This document shows positions 30,541 through 41,865 of a stretch of DNA of 64,000 bases, piece by piece. Location of the stretch: NCBI RefSeq assembly GCF_963678635.1, contig NC_087063.1, positions 32,438,599 through 32,502,598 of the forward strand. The letters run 5' to 3'. The notes below the pieces were generated by a model. The model ran no database searches, was not told the DNA's origin, and was given only the letters and a program-made list of their open reading frames with translations. The first letter of the stretch is position 1. Every line of letters begins with the position of its first letter. A program made the translations under genes and the position numbers. The DNA is from Symsagittifera roscoffensis. Taxonomy: Eukaryota; Xenacoelomorpha; Acoela; Convolutidae.

Positions 30541-33500
30541 TATAACAACCAGGATCTAAACATAGGATTAACAAGTATAAATGAGGATCTGAACGAGAAA
30601 ACCGGTTAGTTCGAAAGTGCGCTTTAAGTTGCAGCCAAAATTGTTATTGTTGAATTTCCGGACCAAAATTTTGATTTTTTTCCCCAAGAATTGCTTTCTA
30701 AATCAAATGAAGCTAAAGAATGACCGACTTTATTTGGAAATAGGACATTATGTTTTGAAATGGCTATAATTGTCAAAAAATTATTAGTTTAAGAAACTTT
30801 TTAGGGTTGGTCGGCGAGAAATGGCCTAAAATAGTGCCAGAAAGAGACCGCATAGAAAAACTGGGCATGGGCAACCAGAATTAAGAAGTGGATCTTTCCA
30901 CCTCCTCCGGACGCTCTAAAATAAGACATATTCAGACTACAACAGAATTATCACAAAACAGAACAAGACTGCTCGCATCAGGGCAAAACCCTGAATGTTC
31001 CAACTGTCCTTTAATTGGTGACGGATAATTTTTGGTAAAAATATATATTGGCAAAAGAATGAATTTTAGGTTGATAATACCAAAAATTATGTGTCATGTA
31101 TGGAACTAATTAAACTAACTAGCTGCCTCAATTCAGTTTGGACCTATAATACGAGCAGTGTAGCCAAATTCGTGGCAGGTTGCTATTGTAGTGTAGTCAA
31201 CCAGGCTATTGTAGTGTAGTCAACCAGCAGATCAGGGGATCGCATACCCAAAGCACCAGGGTTTTCTAAAGTGGTCTGAATGAAAAAAAAAACCACCCCG
31301 AGCATATATCTTCCTCACTTTCTTCGAAAGTCAGGAAAAAAACGATGTTCCTGTATTTCAAGTTAGCATAGTTCTAGCAATTCAAACTTCAAAACATCAG
31401 ATATTTCAGAGCTGTTTCAACAATGATTCCGTAGAAAATCAGCACGAAAACTGAAACATTTTAAACTCATTCTAGTAGCTTTCAAATGAAAGTTTTAGTT
31501 GATAGGCTCTTTAACTTGCCAAAAATTAAGGCTTAGTGGAATAGAGGTGCCATACATGTCTACAGTGCTAAAGAGTCAGGGATCGAATCGGAGTTGATCA
31601 CTATTTTTGACAATCATTACGAGACCAAATTGTGCTCTGGAAAGGCGCACAATTTTTTGTCTGTATGTTCCTGAATTCCAGAGACAATTCTTTAAACATG
31701 TTAAAAAAATGAGAGAACATAAGAAGAATAAAAGAGCGCGTCCTTGTTGCGGATCCGCTTACAATTCACAAAAAAACGCAGTTTGACCTTGTAATGATTT
31801 TGATAACTTTTTTATTGCTGTTTCATCGCTGGAAACTAGCCAAATTAGCTATTGTGGCAAAGAAGATCGATAATTCATCCATGGCAATTGCTTTGTTTTT
31901 CATTTTTTTATCGCTAATTTTCGATGTGAGCTCAACCCGGGATTGCAATTGAATGTTTTCGAACTTTTGCGAAATTTATTTTTCCTGCATTTTGAATTTT
32001 GAAACATAATTGTTTTTACAGAGTTACCTGCTTATGAATCGACTCCACGTTTTGGAAAGAAGGGATTGTTAAGTACATCCGGTACTTTCTATTTTTTAGA
32101 AAAAGGTTTGACCTTTTCCCCCTTGCATAGACAAAAAAGTTTAATAATTGATTCGCAGTTTTTTTTTTTGATAAATTTTGGTTTAATTTGTGGTATTATA
32201 GAATTAAATCAATAAACATTTTCGGACTCAAAAAGTCAGCTCTTATTCTTTTGCAAGGTTTTTGGTTGTTTTAAGAAATCTACAAGCAAAATTGAACTCA
32301 ATTTGAACCAAATTGATTCTAGCAGGGAATGAATGGGCGCAGATTGAAGCACTTTGAATTGAACTAACTTGGGTTGAAGTTTCAACAAAAATCATCGATG
32401 ATTCATTGCGAAGACTTTTTATGATCAATGTTATTTGCAAATTGGGTTCCTACATAGATTGACTCTTATTAATAAGTATTCATCAGAAACTATGTTAAAA
32501 TTTATAGTGATTTTACACTAATGAATCAACGCTGCAAATTACAACAACCAAACGTCTGAGATTTTTGTTTTCAATGTTTACTTTGCTATAACGCAAACAT
32601 TTTGAAAAATAAACACTTTCAACGCTGATTAAGTTTTTGGCAGTAAGCGCTGAGATTTTACGGAATTTACGGTGCATGTGAATTAGTCTAATTTGCGGAA
32701 TCAATTATTTCCCAATCCGAAATTTTACAAGAAGCATACTTTTGTTGTGCATTAAAATGATGTCATGACGTATTACGTATGGAGCTCAAAATTACATGCT
32801 GGGACTGTTTTCGGCTGGTATATAAAAAAAATGATTGAGTATTTGAGCTCGGGTTTTTTTTCAGTACTAGATTCAACTTTTTAACTAACAATTATGAATG
32901 AACGTTTTTGGTTCATTTTGAAAGTTAGAAGGCTTTCCTGTTTTCAGCGTGAGTTCAAAAAAATGTTCAACCTGTGACTTTTATTTTTAAAATTTTTAGG
33001 GTTTGGTATTTTCCAATTTTCCAAATAGACCAGGTATAACAATCAAGATCTAATTTTTGATATTGATTAGCTCAAAATTAGCGCAGAGTTTTGCAGTCAA
33101 CATTTATCATCTAAATTTTGGAAGAAAAATGCTCAGAGATTTGATTGTTTTTGTTTTAAAAAATTGCTTTCTTGACCAAAAAACGTCAAAATGACCAAAA
33201 CCGACAAAATGACCAAATATGACATTTAAGTTTAAGCTAAACAAAAACCAAATGTCGGTCATCGAGAAATCGATGTCGTACATCATTACCAGAAGGGTAC
33301 TGTTTAGAACAGTTTAACAACCAGAATTTAGAAGTGGACCCTCCAGCTTTCTTTTCACGCTATAGAAGAAGACCTATTCAAACAAAAAAATATTATCGAA
33401 GAGAGAATGACAATTTTTCTGGTTTCAGTTTAAGGTTATCCACTAGCGTCAGAGCGCAGACAGCGCTATCTCTTCAACACTTATAAGTAAGAATTGGTTC

Positions 33501-34581
33501 ACTTTTAATTAGCTATCACTTGATTGGATGTTAGACCCCTATAATACTAAATATAGACTTGCCCGCCGCCTATAAATATTTGCTTCAACAATTACGCATA
33601 TGTTTACTTTGTACCTAGTAACTAATTTCCCTCATTTTGCAAAGTGATATAAAACCGCGTGGTGAGATAAAGACATTTGTAGCTGAATGTTAGAAAAGTG
33701 GGAGAAGCATCGGAATTAATTTTTAAGTATCTTTTCAATCAGTAAAATTGCAGAAAACTCAATACGCAGTAACAGTACGCATCTCTGTCGCCATATAAAA
33801 TTGTTCTAAGTAACATTGTTCACAATGTGAAATTTTGGTTCAATTTTTTGGGCCCCAGTAGTTCGAACCCGGTAAACGTCTTGTAATAAAAAATCAGCAA
33901 AAAGCTGAAAAAACTAAAAAAAGATTTTTTTAAACAAAACATAACGCCCTCGAACGGAATGCTTAGAAATTTCAGTCTAATTTATAATAATTCAAAAAAA
34001 TCAATCGTATAAATTAGTTTGCGCTCGAACGACTTCAGAAATACACGGAGAGGTTAAGAGGACTTTGACTTAATTTATAGAACGCCTCTTAAGTACACTT
34101 AAAACTTTTTGTCCAGTCCAAAAATCAGCCACGTCTGATTCTTGGTTAATGGTTTTTATTGTCGGTACAAGCTCGTTGCAACGCGCGCTAGAAAAAAAAA
34201 CCCGCGTCACTCCCTAATCAAGTTGTTGATTTTTATTAGGCCATACTTGGTCAAAGTTTTAATCCGAACGCCGCTAAACCACGTAAGACCGTACAACACT
34301 ACTTTGAGCGATTTATACTATCACTCGATAATCATGATTTGGCACGACGACACTAATATCTCAGTTAACATGTATTGCAGCAATAACTTCCCCTCTTTGT
34401 CTGAAGACAAACTTGTAGTCATTTTGTCATTTTGAAGCGCTAACGAGCGGAAATTAGTCCCATTAAATTTTGTCATCGCACCAAAACTGAGGAAAAATTT
34501 GAGAATTTAAATAGTTCGGGTATTCTAACCATCAGTAAAGTCAATCAGATGATATCAAAACATATAAACTAGTCATGTTCA
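30541..34581. other. AT-rich DNA without recognisable genes
   Basis: Only short frames. A 24-base unit containing GCTATTGTAGTGTAGTCAAC occurs twice in tandem at about 31180-31227. The 97-codon frame at 34142-34435 (+) just before the 820 bp tandem duplication has no recognisable motif. Confidence 0.5.
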
Positions 34582-35401
34582 AGCCAAAATAGCTGAAGCT
34601 GAATCGGAGGAGGACACCGAAATTGTTGATTTGATTGCTAGATCGGTATGCTCACATAGGGAAGCAGCATATAAACGCGCAAAAAATTTCGGCGGTGAAA
34701 GTGTCGAACTTCAATCAAGTAGTGACCGTGACCAAACCACTGCATATACTTCTGGATTGATTACTGTTCAATATAACGTTCCAGTGGATGAAGCCCAATT
34801 AGGCAGTTGGCCTTCATCAATGATACATGGGGCTGAAGTCCCTCCCATTATACCTAAATCTCTGATGCAGATTGCTGCCGGAATGGATACTCAGCACAAA
34901 AAAAGGCAACTATTGGTTGACCAAAATCAAATTGAAATACAATCCCACGGTTTCTAGTTGCATATCAATTGGTAATAACCGAGCTTGCCTCGTGCCTCAA
35001 CTGCTAACTTACAAAATGATCGATCAGCTGTGTACTTAATTTTAGATGCTCATACTGCAGTTGTTTTAACCTCACCTCCTGTAGGTCATTCCAGCTACTT
35101 CAGTCAGTTCTATAAATCGAACCTCGCATCGTGGTTCCATGGAACGGCAACACCGATACCCGCCGTTTTTAACCCGCTAACTTTGAACGAATCATCCAAC
35201 ATATTTGAGGCGGTAACATGAGTTGCCCTTTCGAAATACGTAAAGTTTCCGTACAATAGCGATTGACCAATTTACTATTTCGTTCTGCTAACTATTCTTA
35301 AAACTCTTCTTGCTAACTCTATGAGGAGAAATAGGATAAAAAGAAGCAATTGGCGTCTTTAAGCGACGTACTCTCATCCTAGTCAAATTGCTGAAGCACC
35401 T
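34582..35401 (+). repeat. 820 bp tandem duplication, copy 1
   Basis: Direct tandem copy of 35402-36222, similar at about 95% by eye, with head-to-tail junction at 35401/35402. It carries a frame-broken version of the reading frame in copy 2: pieces at 34631-34957 and 34985-35221 with a frameshift near 34690 relative to copy 2. Confidence 0.9.
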
Positions 35402-35858
35402 AGCCAAAATAGCTGAAGCTGAATCGGAGGAGGACACCGAAACTGTTGATTTGATTGCTAGATTGGTATGCTCACATAGGGAAGCAGCATATAAACGCGC
35501 AAAAATTTCGGCGGTGAAAGTGTCGAACTTCAATCAAGTAGTGACCGTAACCAAACCCACTGCATATACTTCTGGATTGATTACTGTTCAATATAACATT
35601 CCAGTGGATGAAGCCCAATTAGGCATATGGTCTTCATCAATGATGCATGGGGCTGACGTCCCTCCCATTATACCTATATCTGTGATGCAGATTGCTGCCG
35701 GAATGGATACTCAGCACAAAAAAGGCAAATATGTGTTGACCAAAATCAAATTGAAATACAACCCCACGATTTCTAGTTGCATATCAATTGGTAATAACCG
35801 AGCTTGCCTCGTGCCTCAACTGCTAAGTAACAAAATGATCCATCAGCTGTATACTTAA
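35388..35858 (+). pseudogene. Unidentified protein remnant in the tandem unit
   Basis: 156-codon frame with balanced, protein-like composition: an acidic helix (IAEAESEEDTETVDLIA), a basic segment (HREAAYKRAK), then beta-rich sequence (TSGLITVQYNIPVDEAQLG, PPIIPISVMQIAAG). In copy 1, a further piece at 34985-35221 in the next phase (HSSYFSQFYKSNLASWFHG) seems to be the continuation, so the original protein was over 230 residues and is now broken in both copies. The beta-rich pattern resembles a coat protein, possibly of an endogenised virus, but I cannot assign a family. Confidence 0.35.
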
Positions 35859-36222
35859 ATTTAAATGCTCATACTGCAGTTGTTTTAACCTTACCTCCTG
35901 TAGGTCATTCCAGCTACTTCAGTCAGTTCTATAAATCAAACCTCGCATCGTGGTTCCATGGAACGGCATCACCGATACCCGCCGTTTGTAACCCGCTAAC
36001 TTTGAACGAATCATCGAACATATTTGAGGCGGTAACATGAGTTGCCCTTTCGAAATACGTAAAGTTCCCGTTCAATAGCGGTCGACCAATTTACTATTTC
36101 GTTCCGCTAACTCTTCTTAAAACTCTTCTTGCTAACTCTATGAGAAAAAATAGGATAAAAAAGAAATCAATTGGCGTCTTTAAGCGACGTACTCTCATCC
36201 TAGTCAAATTGCTGAAGCACCT
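35402..36222 (+). repeat. 820 bp tandem duplication, copy 2
   Basis: Second copy of the unit; similarity to copy 1 ends near 36215 (CCTAGCC in copy 1, CCTAACCGAGG here). The longest frame of the unit, 35388-35858, is in this copy and begins just before the junction. Confidence 0.9.
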
Positions 36223-36509
36223 AACCGAGGTATATACGTTTTTAGCTGAGAAGCTTGGTCTTCTATCAAATTTTGCATAAATGGAGGTCGTATAAAATGT
36301 TGCATTTATGTTACACTGCTTTATTTTTGCTTTTTCTAATGATTTAAGGTTTGATGTTTTCCTTTTCTTGAAATAAAAAACATATTATAGCAGTTGGTCA
36401 AAGTGAACCAGGTATTAGGCCGAAAAAAAATCGAAAAATTTTTGAGTTTTGTCCCAATTTGGAAATTGAGCTCCTCAAAGTTGTTAAATACATTTGGGAA
36501 GCCATGGAA

Positions 36510-37060
36510 GCTATGCAAAGGAGTTGACCTTGAAGCAAAAACAAAAAACAAAGTGTGTTCTGAAAAAACGTCAAGTTAAATTAGTTTAATTCTGATTTAC
36601 ATATATTTTTTTACTATTTGTTCTTTAAGTATCAGCAAAAAAAATTGATAATATTGTCTTAATTTCATCTTTAAAAACTACTTGCAATGCCACATAACAC
36701 ATAAAGGCAGCCTTGCAAGCTAGTAGACTGAAAAAGAAAGCCATTAAATCCACAAAAAATAAAGAAAAAAATCAAAAAACCACAGCTAAAACTTTTTTTA
36801 AAAAAATTGTCTGGAATGATTTTTTGTTTACGGAAAACACATTTAGAAACAAAATCGACAGCATTTAATAAAAATTCAACAAAAAATTTTTGAGCGGCAA
36901 CTGAACCAACAGAACTTGTGTAATTTCCAGCATTATCGAAAAAAAATTGTTGAAATGAGAGACTTTGAACTATAAATTCTGTTCCAGGAATTTCAGCATT
37001 TTGTGCAATCCAAATAAGACCATAAGAAATGTGTTCCCTCGAAACGATCAAAAATTAGTC
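36510..37060 (-). repeat. Dispersed repeat family R, copy 1
   Basis: The same sequence occurs inverted at about 39640-39990 (shared blocks AAGGCAGCCTTGCAAGCTAG, CTTTAAGTATCAGC, TGCAAAGGAGTTG) and, for its inner part, in direct orientation at about 39125-39430. Similar minus-strand frames (ending SLQGCLYV) in the inverted copies are a by-product of this. Confidence 0.7.
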
Positions 37061-37539
37061 GATAAACCGAAAAGGTTTGGGCCGAATTAATTTGAGTAGA
37101 ATGAAGTTTTTAAGCGAAAAAAAAATAAGTTACGAAACCAGGTAAGGTTGTGAACACTAAAAGCGACTACAATGAATCTAAATTTACAAAATGTAGTTCC
37201 CGATTGCGAGATTCTTGCTAATAGCACGGTTGATAAACCTGGTTACTTTAGTTTATTCTCCATTTTAAGTGCTTTTATATTAAAATATATTTTTCCTGAG
37301 TATTTAGCTTGAATTAGAAACCTGCCGTATTTTTGTAAGCACAACTTTTGGTTGCCTATAAGTTTATTGCTGTAAGATTTCCATTACAACTTGAGTCGTT
37401 CTCGTTATTTCGATTTAAATATCTGATCCCATCGAATACTTTTCTCTTAATGTATATGCACGTATATCGAACACGTAGATCACAAACATTCTCAATTTGA
37501 TTGAAGAAAATGAGTATTCTAAACATTGTATTCTGCATT

Positions 37540-38130
37540 CTTTCGATCGACATATGTTTCGACTTTCTCGGCCAAAATCGGTTATAACTCCACTGTGCTC
37601 GACTTAAATTTCGACCATGCTCCACCTACGTTTTGACTGTGCTTGACCTGACCTATTTTTTGTCTTTCCGGACCAAAATTGATTTTTTTTTAATTTTATC
37701 GAACTATGTTCCGACTTTCTCGACCTATGTTTTGACTTTCTCCGCCTAAACCGTGTATTTTCGACTTATGTTTCGACTATGCTCGACCTACGTTTCTGCT
37801 GTGCTCGACCTATGTTTTGACTCTCTCCACAAAAACCGGGTATGTTTCTAATGTGCTCGACTTATGTTTCGACCATGCTCGACCTACGTTTCGGCTGTGC
37901 TCGACCTATGTTTCAACTTTCTCAACCGAAATCGGGTATGTTCCGACTGTGATCGACATATGTTTCGACCATGCTCGACCTACGTTTCGACTGAGCTCAA
38001 CCTATTTTTCGACTTTCTGGACCAAAATTTTTTTTTTATTGAACTATGTTCCGACATATGTTCGCGACATATGTTTTGACTTTCTCCACCAAAACCGGGT
38101 ACGTTTCGACTTTCCGCTCGACTAGAACTT
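37540..38130. repeat. TCGAC-rich degenerate minisatellite
   Basis: Units of about 22-30 bases related to CTCGACCTATGTTTCGACT repeat some 20 times with variation, including a longer higher-order period around the words ACCATGCTCGACCTACG and AAAACCGGGTA. TCGA sites are much denser than elsewhere in this AT-rich window. A few more units appear at 38980-39070. Confidence 0.8.
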
Positions 38131-38502
38131 TCTTCTCGACCGCGGAATTTCAGTCGAAAAACCGCAACTACTCGACTTTGAAAGTCGAAACATAACTCGA
38201 GCACCTCGATTCGGGAAGTAAAATCGTCCATATTCGCAAATCGTCAAAAATCAAATTCTATTTATAAAAAAATTGCTATCTTTGTTTTTATTCACAATTG
38301 TTTGAATTTTCTTGAAGAATTTTTGATGTCTTCCAAGATTCTTTGGCAAAACTTGCCAGGACAGCCAAGATGTTCTGTAAAGTTTAACCAAAATCTTTCA
38401 AGATTTTTCAAAGATAGCAAATATTTGCCGGCTTTTTATCCTAATTTGATCTTAGTTCGAGCCGGATTTGTGTCTGTATGTTCCTAGATTCCAGAGACTA
38501 AC

Positions 38503-38885
38503 TTGTTCCAAAATGTAAGTGGAATCCACCTTCAACATTTCTGTGAATTCCCCGTACAAATACCTGTAACGTAAATTTTGTCGGCACATTTGTTTTTTCG
38601 CGGATTCTGCAACAGGAGAACATAGCTAGCAGTTCTGGATTCCGCAACTATAAGGGGATTCCGCAATTGTAAGTGGATTCCGCAAATTTATGCGTATGCC
38701 GCTTAGAATTTGCGGATTCCGCTTACAATTGTTATGTTCTCCTGTTACGGAATCCACTAGTTATGTTCTCCTGTTACGGAATCCGCGACAAACCAAATGT
38801 GCCGACAAAACTTACGTTACAGGTATTTGTACGCGGAATTCACAGAAATGTTATAGGTGGAATCCATTTAGGAATCTTTTGGAAT
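38503..38885. mobile_element. Fold-back (MITE-like) element
   Basis: The arms are inverted copies: the TTCACAGAAATGTT, GTACAAATACCTGTAACGTA, GTCGGCACATTTG and GGAGAACATA blocks in the left arm recur reversed in the right arm. The middle contains several copies of GGATTCCGCAA in both orientations. No transposase frame and no clear target duplication; plus-strand frames here are translations of the repeat. Confidence 0.8.
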
Positions 38886-39124
38886 ACTGATTTGCAGTTT
38901 GAGTCAAAATTGTTCAAGAATGTGTTCGATTTGAAATTTCTTTATGACTCCGAATTACTGCCGGACAATTGGTATTTTTTGACCGTGCTCGACCGTATTT
39001 GAGGTATGTTTCGACCATTCTCGAGGTACTTTTCGAGTTTGTGGTCGACCCAAGCCCCTGTCTCGACCATTCTTTTTCAGTCAAGCACTGACATGTATTT
39101 GGTTTTGAAAGCCGAAACATAAAG

Positions 39125-39430
39125 TGAGCAACTTGACCTGCGAAAGAAAGCCACTAAGCTCAAAAAAATAGAAACAAAAATTCAAAAAAATACAATTTAA
39201 AAAAATATCGGTTGTCTGGAAGCAGACTATATTTGAGGAAAACGCGTCTTAAAACACAATCGACAGCAATAATTGAAAGTTCAAGCTATAATTAACAAGC
39301 GGAAACTGGGCCGATGAAACTTAAATAGTTTCCCGTAGCGCCGAAAACACAATTGTTGTCATGAAAAACTTTGAACTATAAAATCTAATCTAGAAGTTGT
39401 AGCATTTTGTGCGATCCGGGATGAAACAAA
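39125..39430 (-). repeat. Repeat family R, copy 2 (diverged, direct)
   Basis: Diverged version of 36730-37015 in the same orientation: shared words include GAAAGCCAC/TTAA, ATCGACAGCA, ACTTTGAACTATAAA and GCATTTTGTGC in the same order. Confidence 0.6.
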
Positions 39431-39639
39431 AAACTTCTGCTTTTGTAGAAATGAACCCGAATAAGGTCACTGAGCCAATAAAAAATAAGCCGAAATCATT
39501 TAAAAAAAATATAAGCCGATAGATTTAAAGCGAAAAAAACATATAGGAAGTCAAGGCCAGTGAAATCAAAACTCGCAGGAGTAATTCAAAAGACTGAAAC
39601 CAACTATATCATGAATTGCGTACTGAAAAAATCAACCCT

Positions 39640-39990
39640 ATGATGGGGCAACTAAGCAGACAAACTATAGGCGGACAGTTTTTGGAAAGCCGAAATCATT
39701 TTTTTAAAAGTTTTGGCTGTGGTTTTCTGATTTTTTTCTTTAATTTTTGTGGACTTTTTGACGTTCTTTTCCGGTCTACTAGCTTGCAAGGCTGCCTTTA
39801 TGTGGCATTGCAAGTAGTAATTAAAAATGAAATTAAGACAATATTATCAATTTTGTTTGCTGATACTTAAAGAACAAATAGTAAAAAAAAATATATAAAT
39901 CAGAATAAAATTAATTTATTTTGATTTTTTTTTCAAAATGTGTCTTGTTTTTTACTTTTGCTTCAAGGCCAACTCCTTTGCATAGTTTTA
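39640..39990 (+). repeat. Repeat family R, copy 3 (inverted)
   Basis: Inverted copy of 36510-36810. Together with copies 1 and 2 it brackets the TCGAC minisatellite and the second fold-back element, so the 36.5-40 kb block may be one larger composite element. Confidence 0.65.
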
Positions 39991-39999
39991 AGTTTGTTG

Positions 40000-41660
40000 T
40001 TGGTTTTTTTTGATTTCACGTGATTTTTTTCACGTGATGAGTTAGGAGAAATCCCTCGGCAAGCAGAAACGCTTTGTCTATGTTCTCTTGATTTAAATCA
40101 GATCACTTTTAGAGAATAGTGTATTAAAGTATCAATGAAACAGGTCTTAGACGAGTTGATTAGTCGTAGAAGAACACAAAAAGTACGGGAACTTATATGA
40201 GCAAAAGTCTTTAAACCTTTTTTGATTTTTGGTGTCTTGAGTTATTTTTTGATTAAAAAAGAAGAAAAAGCCCGAGCTAGCTTAACTTTGAGATTGAGAA
40301 AAAAAATCATGAACGATAAACAAGCTATTAGAATTGCTACGGATTTTGAATAATGTTATCATACATAATAAACATTTCTTACTTTTCTCGAAACAGTAAA
40401 TTTATATTTCAGACATCTGCGACAAAATTGATAGAAACGATGATTAAAAATACATAAGAGAGAAAATGTAGAAAACACATTTTCATGATGCTTAATGACT
40501 TCACAGTTCTGTATGATGCTCTTTACTATGTGTTGCTTTTTAGCTGGGGCAGAACTCAACATGAAGCGGCTGTAAAATAACTGTCCGTTTTTCAATAATG
40601 TCCATTTGAGTTTGAACTGACTGACGTCAATAAAAAATTCTCATTGCTTTTCAAAAATGAATTATGGTAAAAAGAAAGTTATGGTTTGTTTGTTGATTCA
40701 GAACGAAGAGGTCGTAAATGAAGTTATCAACCATACGAAAGATTTGAAATTGCGACTTCATGAAACCTTAAAAAATGGAACACGGAGGTCCGAAGTTTCT
40801 GAAATTGTTGTTAGCCTTTGACACTTTTCTTGACTCAAGTTTTTATGAGTTGAATTCTTTGAGATTGTTAGGTCGTGAAAACTGAAAGGTTCTCCAGATT
40901 TTAGAACTTCAAAGAAGCAACAAAAAGTATTAGGTTCCAATACAATACTGGATGTTCAAGCTGGTCGGATTTGCATGAAACTCCGGGTCTTATGCGCATA
41001 ACGGCCAAAATAAGTTTTTCTACAACTTCAAGTAAAATTCATGAAAACCAAAGAAAGTCAAACTACATGGTCCACAAAATTAACCCACATAGCATTTTTT
41101 TATGTTGATTCACTTTATTCAATTTTTCTTGTTTGGTCGAGTTTTAATTGAAATTACTTTGCTTATTTGGCAAAGTTCTACATTTTCATTAATTTCGGCT
41201 AAAATTTTTGTCTGCTAAAAAATTCTTTGAAATGCTTGACAATTTTGCCTGATTTTGGATTTAGCAAATCGGTTCGACGGCAAAATTCAGCTCAAGATCA
41301 AGAATTTTTGATTTTGGGCCGCTTCGTGCGTAAAAGTCAAAACTCCAAAAATTATGCTTACATGAAATCCAAATACACAAAATTGCACGTCAGTTTTATT
41401 AATCTTTTTACGCTTGCGATTAGCAAGCGCTATCAAACTGGAATATTTATATAGTTTGTCTGCTTAGTTGCCACATCATGAGGTTGATTTCTTGAGTAAA
41501 CAATTCTGAATATAGTTGGTTTCAGTGTTTTGAATTACTCTTGCAAGTTTTGATTTCACTGGCCTTTCACTGGAACTGGAACTGAAAAAAAAAAATACGG
41601 AAAAAAGCTCTTATGAGTTTTGTGACATTTCTAGACTGTGCTTTTGCGTCGGTTGCTCAA
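40000..41660. other. AT-rich DNA without recognisable genes
   Basis: Only short frames (up to 78 codons) without motifs. It ends at the start of the duplicated 5.36 kb unit. Confidence 0.5.
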
Positions 41661-41669
41661 ATGTCGGGA

Positions 41670-41865
41670 ATCAAAGTCACTATTATTCAAGATTAAAATT
41701 TCCAATGTACTTCAATTCGTGCTCATTCTACTAGCCGTCACTTACCCTGCACCCAAAATACCCAATATCCACGACCCAATCATGATTTTCTTCAAGGAAA
41801 CTCAAGACGTTAAGCGTAAACTGCTACCTGTTCGACCTGACATAACATCCGGCCATTACCGTTAA
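41670..41865 (+). CDS. Possible exon with hydrophobic leader (copies at 41.7 and 47.1 kb)
   Basis: Inside the duplicated unit a frame reads NVLQFVLILLAVTYPAPKIPN, like a signal peptide with a plausible cleavage site after AVT or nearby, then about 40 polar residues to a stop (41863-41865). GC content is visibly higher than around it. There is no ATG in frame, so it would need an upstream exon with the start. The same frame is intact at 47033-47227. It could be an exon of a small secreted protein, or chance. Confidence 0.25.

Noticed and set aside
37817..38125. 102-codon plus-strand frame with repeated CSTYVS/RPTFRL units
   Set aside because: Direct translation of the TCGAC minisatellite.
38673..39002. 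109-codon plus-strand frame
   Set aside because: Runs through the inverted arms of the fold-back element; no protein-like pattern.
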